A DNA stretch of 64,000 bases, from positions 575,286 through 639,285 of the forward strand of contig JAFXKZ010000002.1 of the NCBI GenBank assembly GCA_017531445.1, read 5' to 3'. The notes under the pieces were generated by a model. That model ran no database searches. It saw nothing but the letters and a program-made list of their open reading frames with translations, and was not told the origin of the DNA. Positions 54,743 through 62,928 of the stretch are shown in pieces. The position numbers and the translations under genes are program-made. The DNA is from Kiritimatiellia bacterium (GTDB lineage Bacteria > Verrucomicrobiota > Kiritimatiellia > RFP12 > DVOR01). Numbering within the stretch: the first letter of the stretch is position 1; the number at the start of each line of letters is the position of its first letter.

Positions 54743-57700
54743 CTGCGGGCACCTCCAGCACTTTGTTGTGGCGGGTAAAGACCAGTTTCATGCAAATATC
54801 CGATTCTTTGTAGCCTAACAACGTTGCCAATGCGGCACGGTATTCCTTCAACTGCGTTGCATACGCCGAAGTAACCTGAGCCATATGCGCACTCTTAAAG
54901 TCGTAAATAACAGCCGTTCTCGACTGAGGGAAAATGTGCACCCGATCAAATTGTCCGGCAATGTAACGCAATCCTCCTTCGGAAGAAAGACGCACCGAAA
55001 AGGGACGTTCACGCCACAATTCGCACACTTCTCCACGAGGTTTGGCAAAAACTTCGGCAGGAATCCCTGATGGCGGCGTGTCTGTCCAATCGATTTGAGC
55101 AAGATCTTGGTGCTGCGCAACACCGAAATCGCGTGCCGAAATCGCCCGCTTCGCCAAGACTTCCGCCAGCGTTTTCGCTTTGCCATGTTCCGAAGGCAAC
55201 GCCACTTCAACGCTTTCTTCGCGCTCGACTTTTACCCATGTCGGCATTGTTTTCGGCACGGGGGCGGCAATTTCCCGCGCTGCTTCATTCTGCCACCAGG
55301 TTGAAACACCGTCTTCAAAACAACAAACTACTGCATCTCCTTCGGCTTCTTTTGATTTTGAAGATTTGGGAAGCTGATCGGCAAATGGGTGATAAATCCA
55401 TCCGGCACGCGTGCTCAAACTCCCGGCATCCGCCAAAGGTGCAAGAATGATTTGCTCGCGTTCGGCGCGTGTTATCGCCACGTAGAGCGCACAAAGCGTA
55501 TCACGCATCCGCAACATTTTCCGCTTTTCTTTGGCATACTTCAAGGGAAGGCTTTCATCGTATGCCTCAGATAAAACGGGGCGTTCCATCACCCAATCTT
55601 CCCCCACCTCGTGCGTTACATTGTTATCTGCGATGATCCTTCCTGCCAATATGGTAAAGACTACGCTGAAAGTCAATCCTTTCGCCTGATGAATCGTCAT
55701 CAGATTCACCACGCCTTTATCGGCGGCACACGGCACTTGAAGCACGGTCAGCGCGTCCCGGACAACCGCAGGATCCACCACACCCAGTGCATCTTGCGCC
55801 TCAAGACCTTTGCGTATCGTCGCCAATACATTCCGATCAGCCTCCGACAATTGCGCCTGAAACGCCGACTGATGCCCGAACAGCATTTCCAACCACGCGG
55901 TGAACCCGGATCGATTCACACATATCATCCACTCGGCAAGCCGCTGTTTACTCTCAATCTTCGGCGCAAGCCCGATTTTCTCTGCGAGGACAGGCCACAA
56001 TGTTGCCCGGGGGTCTGCCATCCAATGCAGCAACTGAATCACAAGCGTTCCCAGCGGCGTATCCGCAATCGCCTGCTTGCCTTCAATCGCACACGGCACC
56101 CCTTCCCGGCGTAAGTGATGCAGCAAACCGTCTTCTTCCTGAAACGTACTATTGGTAGCAGCCAACACCGCAAAAGTCAACCGCTTCCCCGACAATTCCC
56201 GCCATCGCTCCGCAATTTGGTGCGCCATTTCCTTGCGCCAATCCGGCTTCTTCCCCGCGAACGCAAGCATCTTCACATAACCATCCTGTGCCATGCGCTT
56301 GGGTGAAGCAACGTGCTCCACCCAGGTCTGCTGCCATTTTTCGACTGCAGCCGCCTGCCATTCCGGAGGCGGTGCCCCCTTTTTGTCATACACATCCTTA
56401 AACGCCATCAGGCGATTGATCAACGCAATCACCACGCGGCAAGAACGGTAAGACATCACCAACGGCGCGCCGGCAGGCAGTGCCGGCAAGCGCGTTTCGT
56501 CGCCAAACAGCGTTGCATCCCCCCCGCGCCAACCGTAAATGGATTGCTTCACATCGCCGACATAGAAGAATGTCCCATCATCACTCGCGGCAAGTTCATG
56601 CGCCATTCCGGAGAGAATGGACCACTGTTCTGTTGAAGTATCCTGAAACTCATCAATCATCAGGTGACGGATAGCAGCATCCAACCGGTAAGCAATGTAA
56701 AAGGCATCAGGATTGCGAACCGACACCTTTCTGCCCACTGTCCGCGCCAATGTTTTTGTCAACGCCTCGAATGAAAGATTCCCCGTTTCTTCTGTCAACT
56801 GGTCGTATGCCGCCTTCAATGCCATCAACGCCCGATGCAACCGCTTTGTATGTTCAGCCGTCTGTTGAAAATCGCGCACCAGCAAATCATCCCAAAGCCG
56901 CGCAAAACACTGCTGCAACGCTTCTCCTAAAATCACCTCTGTGCGATTGTAGGTGAATGTTTCCGACGTTGCACATCGTTTCAGATACTTCGCTTCTTCC
57001 CACGAACCTCCCCACGCTTTCTTCAACCACCTCAGCGAATGTTGTTCCGGATAATAGGTCTGTAGGATTTGCCGGAGTTTCTTCAAAACCGCTTCAGACA
57101 CGGCTTTTTCGTCTTTCCGTCTCACTTGCTGCTGATTGACTTCAGACAGATAGTCCAACGCCTGCCGCGCCACTTCCTCGCGCGTTTCACACCGTTCCCT
57201 CAAAGGAATTTCCAGCGGCTTCAGGTCTCCCCACCCCTCCGGATGCGCCTCCAGCTCCGCACCAAATTGCTCAAAGAACGTCCGCAACCGCACCGAAAGA
57301 GCATCACTTGCCGCCGCTTCACCATGTTGCACATCGAAAAGATCCAACAATTCGGTAACGTTTTTCCCATCGGTCTGCGTCAATGCCCGGCGCACACTCT
57401 CGCGCAACATCCGCTTCGCTTCCGGACTGTTTCCGCCGTCATACAAAGCAAAATCGGGGTTCAGCCCCAATTCATACGCGAAAAGACGCGCAATTTTTGA
57501 AGCAAACGCATCAATCGTTGAGATTTGAAGCCGCGGCAACGCCTCCAGAATCTTCGCCAAAGCCTCTTCGCGTGACAATCCGTTGGCAACGGGCTCCAGC
57601 ATATTTTCCGGTTCGGTCAAACGTGCAACAATCGCAGAAAAAATTTCACGCGTCGCCGCCCTAGTAAAGGTCAGTGCGCAAATCTCCTCCGGACGCTCCC

Positions 57701-57791
57701 GCGCCATCACCAACTGGCAATAACGTTTTGAAAGCGCGAATGTCTTTCCACTTCCTGCCGATGCCGACAAATATTCAGAGGCAATGTTCAT
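54729..57791 (-). CDS. UvrD-type helicase-nuclease, AddA/RecB-like
   Basis: A 1020-aa ATP-dependent exonuclease subunit for double-strand break repair. SF1 motifs: ASAGSGKTFALSKRY (I), ALTFTRAATREIF (Ia), LMIDEFQDTSTEQW (II), YVGDVKQSIYGWRGGD (III), MTIHQAKGLTFSVVF (V) and YVAITRAEREQIIL (VI). The C-terminal PD-(D/E)xK nuclease has GQFDRVHIF and IYDFKSA with the catalytic Asp and Lys. The AddB or RecC/RecD partner is not in the window, so it could work alone or with a distant partner. Confidence 0.9.
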   Translation of the reverse strand: MNIASEYLSASAGSGKTFALSKRYCQLVMARERPEEICALTFTRAATREIFSAIVARLTEPENMLEPVANGLSREEALAKILEALPRLQISTIDAFASKIARLFAYELGLNPDFALYDGGNSPEAKRMLRESVRRALTQTDGKNVTELLDLFDVQHGEAAASDALSVRLRTFFEQFGAELEAHPEGWGDLKPLEIPLRERCETREEVARQALDYLSEVNQQQVRRKDEKAVSEAVLKKLRQILQTYYPEQHSLRWLKKAWGGSWEEAKYLKRCATSETFTYNRTEVILGEALQQCFARLWDDLLVRDFQQTAEHTKRLHRALMALKAAYDQLTEETGNLSFEALTKTLARTVGRKVSVRNPDAFYIAYRLDAAIRHLMIDEFQDTSTEQWSILSGMAHELAASDDGTFFYVGDVKQSIYGWRGGDATLFGDETRLPALPAGAPLVMSYRSCRVVIALINRLMAFKDVYDKKGAPPPEWQAAAVEKWQQTWVEHVASPKRMAQDGYVKMLAFAGKKPDWRKEMAHQIAERWRELSGKRLTFAVLAATNSTFQEEDGLLHHLRREGVPCAIEGKQAIADTPLGTLVIQLLHWMADPRATLWPVLAEKIGLAPKIESKQRLAEWMICVNRSGFTAWLEMLFGHQSAFQAQLSEADRNVLATIRKGLEAQDALGVVDPAVVRDALTVLQVPCAADKGVVNLMTIHQAKGLTFSVVFTILAGRIIADNNVTHEVGEDWVMERPVLSEAYDESLPLKYAKEKRKMLRMRDTLCALYVAITRAEREQIILAPLADAGSLSTRAGWIYHPFADQLPKSSKSKEAEGDAVVCCFEDGVSTWWQNEAAREIAAPVPKTMPTWVKVEREESVEVALPSEHGKAKTLAEVLAKRAISARDFGVAQHQDLAQIDWTDTPPSGIPAEVFAKPRGEVCELWRERPFSVRLSSEGGLRYIAGQFDRVHIFPQSRTAVIYDFKSAHMAQVTSAYATQLKEYRAALATLLGYKESDICMKLVFTRHNKVLEVPADAGC

Positions 57792-57893
57792 CTGTTTCTA
57801 TCCGGGAAAAACCGCAACGGCGTGTGCCAAAGCCCAACCCCGGAGCGTTCTTACGCGCACAACAGGGCAAACGTCCGCCACCCCCGCACCTGC

Positions 57894-59453
57894 TTAACGG
57901 CGCGGACGGCGCGACTTCGGGGTGAGATTATTCTTCCCCCTGCCCAAGGATGGCGGCCCTTTGCGTGCCTCCCGGCGAGAGCTTCTTCCGGTTTGCGCCT
58001 TGCGCGGCTTCTGAAGCGGACGGCGTGGCGAACCATCCGGCAACGTCTGTTCCCCGGTCTCCGTTTCTTCCTCTGCGCCACCACTCTTTCCGGAAGACTT
58101 CACACGCGAGCGGAATTGAAGAATGATTGCCGCCCCTTCCAAATCAAACGCTTCGCGGATATTGCGGATCAAAAAGTCCTGAAACGGCTTGGTCGCCAAA
58201 CGGGCATCGTTGACGAACAACCGCAAAATCATCGGATTCGCCCCCGTTTGCGTGGCGTAGTGGAAGCGCAACTGCCGCCCGTTCTTGCTCGGCATCTGCG
58301 TCCGTGCCATGGCTGCTGCGAGCGTACGGTTCAGCACACCTGTGGGCAACACGCGCCGCTGGTGCTCCGAGACGCGATCAATCGCCTCGATACTGTTGCG
58401 CACATTATAGCCATCCTGCGCGCTCATAAAGACCACCGGCACGTGGCGCAAATACGGCAGCATCTCCCGCATATGAGCGATGGCCGCCGTCTCGGTATAC
58501 CCTTTTGCGCGTGCCAAATCCCATTTATTCACCAGAATGATACAGGCTTTCGCTTCCCGTTGAATCATGGAAGCGATAAACTTATCCTGTGTCGTCGGTC
58601 CGATTTCCGCATCCATCACCAGCACGGCCACATCACATTCGCGCACGGCTTCCTCGCTCCTGAAAAGCGAAAAACGCTCCACCGAAGTATCAATCTTGTG
58701 GACGTGGCGCATCCCTGCGGTATCCACCAGCGTATAATGCCGTGCCGTCGGCCCGGAGCCAATGGTAAACGGCACATCCACACAGTCACGCGTAGTTCCG
58801 GCGACATTGCTCACAATCACGCGATCGCTGCGCAAAATACGATTGATGTAACTGCTCTTGCCGGCATTCGGACGCCCGACAATCGCCACGCGCAACGGCT
58901 TGGCCGCTTCGGCAAGTTCCTCTTCCGTCTTCGGCGGAAGCACCTTTACCACCTCTGCCATCAATTCATCCACACCGCGATTATGCTGTGCCGAAACTAC
59001 AAACCGGGGGAATACCAACCGGTCAAAATCTCCCACGCCGCTTTCATGTTTCGGCAAATCGCACTTATTCACCGCCACAAAACACGGTCTGCCGCTCTTG
59101 TGTACCAGACGCGCCACTTCCTCGTCTGCCGGCTGCAAGCCCGTCTGCACATCGACCACCAGAATCACGGCCGCAGCATCGGCAAGTGCCACATCCACCT
59201 GATCACGCACCGCCATTTCAATGACATTATCCTCGCGCGTTCCGTCAAAGAGACGGATACCGCCGGTATCCACCAAATGAAAACTTTCGTCATGCCATGC
59301 CACTTCGCGCACGATGCGATCGCGTGTGACACCACTCTGGTCGTGTACAATCGCGATGCGGCGATTGGCAATCCGATTAAAAAGTGCCGATTTTCCAACG
59401 TTGGGTCTTCCAACAATAACCACGGTTCTACGGGGAGCTAATTGATTCTTCAT
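57894..59453 (-). CDS. der: Ribosome-assembly GTPase Der (EngA)
   Basis: A 519-aa protein with two tandem GTPase domains. The first has VVIVGRPNVGKSALFNRIA, DTGG and NKCD; the second has VAIVGRPNAGKSSYINRIL, DTAGMR and NKWD. A KH-like domain follows. Der binds the 50S subunit during maturation. The C-terminal tail is long and basic (KPRKAQTGRSSRREARKG). The ATG at 59453 is chosen because the domain begins right after it and a TATAAT box ends only 10 bp upstream; longer in-frame versions would include array E. Confidence 0.95.
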   Translation of the reverse strand: MKNQLAPRRTVVIVGRPNVGKSALFNRIANRRIAIVHDQSGVTRDRIVREVAWHDESFHLVDTGGIRLFDGTREDNVIEMAVRDQVDVALADAAAVILVVDVQTGLQPADEEVARLVHKSGRPCFVAVNKCDLPKHESGVGDFDRLVFPRFVVSAQHNRGVDELMAEVVKVLPPKTEEELAEAAKPLRVAIVGRPNAGKSSYINRILRSDRVIVSNVAGTTRDCVDVPFTIGSGPTARHYTLVDTAGMRHVHKIDTSVERFSLFRSEEAVRECDVAVLVMDAEIGPTTQDKFIASMIQREAKACIILVNKWDLARAKGYTETAAIAHMREMLPYLRHVPVVFMSAQDGYNVRNSIEAIDRVSEHQRRVLPTGVLNRTLAAAMARTQMPSKNGRQLRFHYATQTGANPMILRLFVNDARLATKPFQDFLIRNIREAFDLEGAAIILQFRSRVKSSGKSGGAEEETETGEQTLPDGSPRRPLQKPRKAQTGRSSRREARKGPPSLGRGKNNLTPKSRRPRR

Positions 59454-59463
59454 AACGCCCGCC

Positions 59464-59469
59464 ATTATA
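59464..59469 (-). promoter_or_regulatory. -10 box of der
   Basis: A perfect TATAAT on the minus strand ends 10 bp before the der ATG. Transcription should start within about five bases of the start codon. No good -35 box is seen. Confidence 0.55.
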
Positions 59470-59668
59470 ACACAAATCAGAAGCGGGCGCGGACGCTCGC
59501 GCGAGTGCGCCCGCACGAAGCACATGGTGTCCTCGATCGTTTTCCCCCGAGGCAACCACGCTGAACCTCCCGAAAGGACCCCGGTTTTCACCCATGGCTT
59601 CATCGGTTGCGCGCCACGCACCGGCAGTGACAGACGTACCCCTTTTGCAATGCCACCGGAAGGGCTTT

Positions 59669-59753
59669 TGAACATCGGCGAAATTGACGCGAAACTTCGC
59701 CGATGTTGCGCGGCAATTTCGCCGACGTTCAAGCGCGATGTCGCCGATGTTCA
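59669..59753. repeat. 22-bp-period palindromic array E (four units, cleanest copy)
   Basis: Unit centres are at 59678, 59700, 59722 and 59744, exactly 22 bp apart. The cores are TCGGCGA, then TCGCCGA three times, so all eight half-sites are TCG. Flanks such as GAACA / AATTG, AAACT / TGTTGC and GCAATT / CGTTC extend the palindrome. It lies between the divergent genes der and folP. Confidence 0.85.
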
Positions 59754-59774
59754 GAACGCCGCGATCACGCCATG

Positions 59775-60150
59775 CTTTTACCTTCTTTTCTGTTCCCTTG
59801 AAAAGCCTCCGCGCCACACACCGGATGTCTCGGAGTAAGCCCCTTGCCAAATTTCCGAAAGAATAAAACAACCTATTGCAAACAAAAGAATTATTTCCCA
59901 TCCACCCGCGCAGTTATCCCCCCGTCTTAAGCCTCCGCAAACGCCCTTGCTTTACCTATTTTCTCCCGGCATCTGACCGCACACCCGCCCGGCAAAATCG
60001 CAGTGCTTCGGGCGGTTCTTTCCGGCATTTTTCACCTTCTGCCATCCACACATTGCACACGTCGTTTCCGAAGCGGAAGCAGCTTTCTTTTTCACCTCCC
60101 ACAGGCCCATCCATCCGCGCCGACGAACCGTCTCTTTTCCTGCTTGGATT
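59775..60150. other. Rest of the der-folP intergenic region
   Basis: Pyrimidine-rich sequence on the plus strand with no convincing frame or RNA that I can identify. It ends at the palindrome GCGCACGTGCGC (60157-60168) just upstream of the folP promoter. Confidence 0.4.
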
Positions 60151-60177
60151 TTTTTAGCGCACGTGCGCCTATACGCG

Positions 60178-60206
60178 TGGACGTGCGCGCCTTTTTGTGA
60201 TATACT
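60178..60206 (+). promoter_or_regulatory. folP operon promoter
   Basis: TGGACG (60178-60183) and TATACT (60201-60206) are 17 bp apart. The -10 box ends only 8 bp before the ATG at 60215, predicting an almost leaderless transcript. The 12-bp palindrome GCGCACGTGCGC at 60157-60168 lies just upstream and may be an operator. Confidence 0.55.
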
Positions 60207-60214
60207 TTACGCAA

Positions 60215-61090
60215 ATGCAGAGACCGTTTTCACCTAAACTTTGGACTTGCCGGGGGCGAACCGTTACGTTCGCTTCGCCGCTGATTATGGGCATTCTCAA
60301 TGTCACGCCGGATTCTTTCCATGCCGGAAGCCGCATCGGGAATCTCCACGATGCGCTCGTGCGCGGCCGCCAATTTCTCCAAGACGGCGCAGCCATTCTG
60401 GATATCGGCGGTGAGTCCACCCGTCCGGGGGCGGTAACGTGTCCTGCGGCAGAAGAATGCGACCGCGTGTTGCCGGTCGTGACTGCCCTGCGTCAAGCAT
60501 TGCCCGAAGTGCTGCTCTCTGTTGACACACGTCACACCCGGACGGCGCAAGCAGCACTCAATGCCGGAGCAGACATCATCAACAATGTCTCCGGATGCGC
60601 TCCCGAAGACGGAATGCTGGAGCAAGTTGCGGCCTCCGGAGCCGGATATATCCTCACCCATGCCAGCGGGAATGCCGATGAAACGCCGCTTTTAGACAAT
60701 CCGGAAACCTGCACGGACGCGGTTATCGAAGCCTTGTTGCAAGCAGCAGAAGCGGCCGAACGTATCGGCGTAAAACATTCACAAATCCTGCTTGATCCGG
60801 GCATCGGCTTTGGCAAAACGGCTGAAGTTTCCATCCGGCTGCTGCAAGAAACCGCACGGTTTGCCGCATTGCCCTACCCGCTATTGATTGGCGTCTCCCG
60901 GAAACGTTTCCTGAGCGCAAGCCCCGGGCAGGACACACCGGAGCACCGCGCCGCCGCCAGCCTCGGAGCGGCACTTGCGGCAATTCACGCCGGAGCGGAT
61001 GCCGTCCGCGTCCACGATGTCCGGGAAACCTTTGAAGCTTTACGTCTTTTTTCTCTTTTAACCCCATGTGAGGAAACACCCCATGTTTGA
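60215..61090 (+). CDS. folP: Dihydropteroate synthase
   Basis: Joins p-aminobenzoate to dihydropterin diphosphate in folate synthesis. At 291 aa it has MGILNVTPDSFHAGSR, DIGGESTRPGA, LSVDTRHT, IINNVSG, LLDPGIGFGKT, the Lys-Arg site GVSRKRF and the late VRVHDVRE. The ATG at 60215 is the first codon after the promoter. It is first in an operon with cdaA, cdaR and a GldG-like gene, with overlapping reading frames throughout. Confidence 0.95.
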   Translation: MQRPFSPKLWTCRGRTVTFASPLIMGILNVTPDSFHAGSRIGNLHDALVRGRQFLQDGAAILDIGGESTRPGAVTCPAAEECDRVLPVVTALRQALPEVLLSVDTRHTRTAQAALNAGADIINNVSGCAPEDGMLEQVAASGAGYILTHASGNADETPLLDNPETCTDAVIEALLQAAEAAERIGVKHSQILLDPGIGFGKTAEVSIRLLQETARFAALPYPLLIGVSRKRFLSASPGQDTPEHRAAASLGAALAAIHAGADAVRVHDVRETFEALRLFSLLTPCEETPHV

Positions 61091-61952
61091 AGGATGGTGG
61101 CCGAGTTTGACGGATGCCTTTCAGATTCTGCTGTTGGCAATCACGTTTTACTACATTCTCCGTTATCTGAAAGGCACCCGTGCAGCGCAGATGCTCTTGG
61201 GCGTGGCGGCACTGCTGACAATCATTTTCACGATTACCACCTTTTTGGAACTCGACGTGCTGAATGTGATTTTACGGTGGTTCGCCATCGTGCTTCTGCT
61301 GGCGTTGCTCGTTGTCTTCCATCCGGAACTGCGCCGCGCGCTCTCCATGCTTGGGCGCAACAGTTACGTGCAATTGTTGCAAGGACGCATCCCGCCCACT
61401 CCCGCCGAGCGCATCGTCAGCGCAGCACGCAAACTGGCCCAGCGCCGTCTCGGCGCATTGATTGCCATTGAGCGTTCCGTTTCACTGGATCGCTGGATCA
61501 ATGAAAACAGCGTCCCGCTGGATGCTCTGCTCAGTGATGAATTGATGATTTCCATTTTTACGCCGCCGCTTCCCCTGCACGATGGCGGCGTGATTCTGCG
61601 CGGCGATCGCATTGTGGCGGCACATTGCTTCTTCCCGCTTGACAATGAACTTTCCGTGGAAAACGTTGGCACCCGGCACCGTGCCGCGCTCACACTTTCC
61701 AGTGAGTGCGATGCAATCATCCTGATTGTTTCGGAAGAACGCGGCCAAATCTCCGTGGCAAGAGATGACTATTTGATCCGCGATCTCTCCAATCGCCAAC
61801 TTGAACGCATCCTTCGTGCAGCGTTTGTTCCGGAGAGTGAGCAAAAGAACTTCTTCAAAGCCGTCTTCGGCCCCAAGCATACCGTGCCATGGCTGCTCCG
61901 CCCTTTCATTTCCAAAAACCCGAACCCGAACAAGGATGCAGCAGATGCGTAA
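61083..61952 (+). CDS. cdaA: Diadenylate cyclase CdaA
   Basis: A 289-aa membrane enzyme that makes cyclic di-AMP from two ATP. Three N-terminal helices (about 10-85) precede the DAC domain with LPLHDGGVILRGDRI (DGA-like motif, here DGG) and GTRHRAALTLS (RHR motif). c-di-AMP controls potassium uptake, osmotic balance and cell-wall stability. The ATG at 61083 overlaps the folP stop by 8 bp and has a GAGG ribosome site. The next gene encodes its YbbR partner. Confidence 0.95.
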   Translation: MFEGWWPSLTDAFQILLLAITFYYILRYLKGTRAAQMLLGVAALLTIIFTITTFLELDVLNVILRWFAIVLLLALLVVFHPELRRALSMLGRNSYVQLLQGRIPPTPAERIVSAARKLAQRRLGALIAIERSVSLDRWINENSVPLDALLSDELMISIFTPPLPLHDGGVILRGDRIVAAHCFFPLDNELSVENVGTRHRAALTLSSECDAIILIVSEERGQISVARDDYLIRDLSNRQLERILRAAFVPESEQKNFFKAVFGPKHTVPWLLRPFISKNPNPNKDAADA

Positions 61953-62928
61953 TCCGATTACCTACCTGACAACGAATTGGATTTGGAAAATCGCCGCGCT
62001 TGCGTTGGCTTTTATCGTTTTCTTCTCCATCCGGCGCACCATCAGTTACCGTCAAACACTCTCTCTGCCTGTGGAAGCTGAGACGGTCGAAGGCGCGCAA
62101 GCACTTATCGGGTTTGAACCGAGCACGGTCAATGTTACCTTCCGGGGGTCGGAAGCTGCCATCCGGGAACTGGCACTCTCCGGGACAGAACCTCCCCGCA
62201 TCCGCCTCCACCTCCGGCCGCCGCTCAATGGCGGTTCCATCGCACGCGTCAGGATTTCCAGAAGTAATGTGCGTTGCGACTCGGGCTTGCGCGTGGCCTC
62301 AATCGAACCGCAATTCGTTGTCGCCTCTTTCGACACCAGTGCCACCCGGCAGATTGATATCGCCGACCCCATCATCAGCGGTGCTCCTGCCAACACGTCC
62401 GTTGTAGTGAAAATTGAACCCAAAACCGTGGAAATTACAGGCTCACGGCTTCTTTTGGATGAACTCGAAGCCGCGCAAACACCGTTGAACACCGCACTTC
62501 TGGATGTCTCCGGACGCACTGAAGCCTTTGAAACCATGCTGAAAGTCTTTCCTCCGGATAATCGTGGCGGCTGGACCCTGAAGCCGGACACGGTTCATGC
62601 CGAAGTCAGTTTTGTAAAAGAAGATACCGAACGTGTCTTTGAAAAAGTGCCGATACGCATCCTGCAATCCACCCCGGGAACGCATTACGTTGCCGATCCT
62701 CCCACCGTAAAAGTGGTCCTGCAAGGCGCACGTGGAGAACTGCTTTCCATCAATCCTGCGGGGGTGTCGGCCATTGCGAGTACCAGCGATTATGTTACCG
62801 CCACAGACGCTGCGCGTATCGAATGCGAACCGCAAATTTTTCTGCCCTGCACCAATCGTGTCAATCGCGTTGAAGTCTTTCCGCCACGCATTTGGTTGAC
62901 CCCGCTCTCCAAGGATTCCCAACAATGA
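61945..62928 (+). CDS. cdaR: YbbR-domain regulator CdaR
   Basis: A 327-aa protein with an N-terminal membrane helix (NWIWKIAALALAFIVFFSI) and YbbR-type beta-rich repeats outside the membrane, for example QTLSLPVEAETVEGAQ, PSTVNVTFRGSE, PKTVEITGSRLLLDEL and PPTVKVVLQGARGELL. It binds CdaA and tunes its activity. Start 61945 has an AAGGA ribosome site; 61936 is a close alternative. It overlaps cdaA by 8 bp. Confidence 0.88.
   Translation: MRNPITYLTTNWIWKIAALALAFIVFFSIRRTISYRQTLSLPVEAETVEGAQALIGFEPSTVNVTFRGSEAAIRELALSGTEPPRIRLHLRPPLNGGSIARVRISRSNVRCDSGLRVASIEPQFVVASFDTSATRQIDIADPIISGAPANTSVVVKIEPKTVEITGSRLLLDELEAAQTPLNTALLDVSGRTEAFETMLKVFPPDNRGGWTLKPDTVHAEVSFVKEDTERVFEKVPIRILQSTPGTHYVADPPTVKVVLQGARGELLSINPAGVSAIASTSDYVTATDAARIECEPQIFLPCTNRVNRVEVFPPRIWLTPLSKDSQQ

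Noticed and set aside
59454-59732. Longer start for Der
   Set aside because: The extra 93 residues translate array E and the promoter. The GTPase domain begins right after the ATG at 59453.
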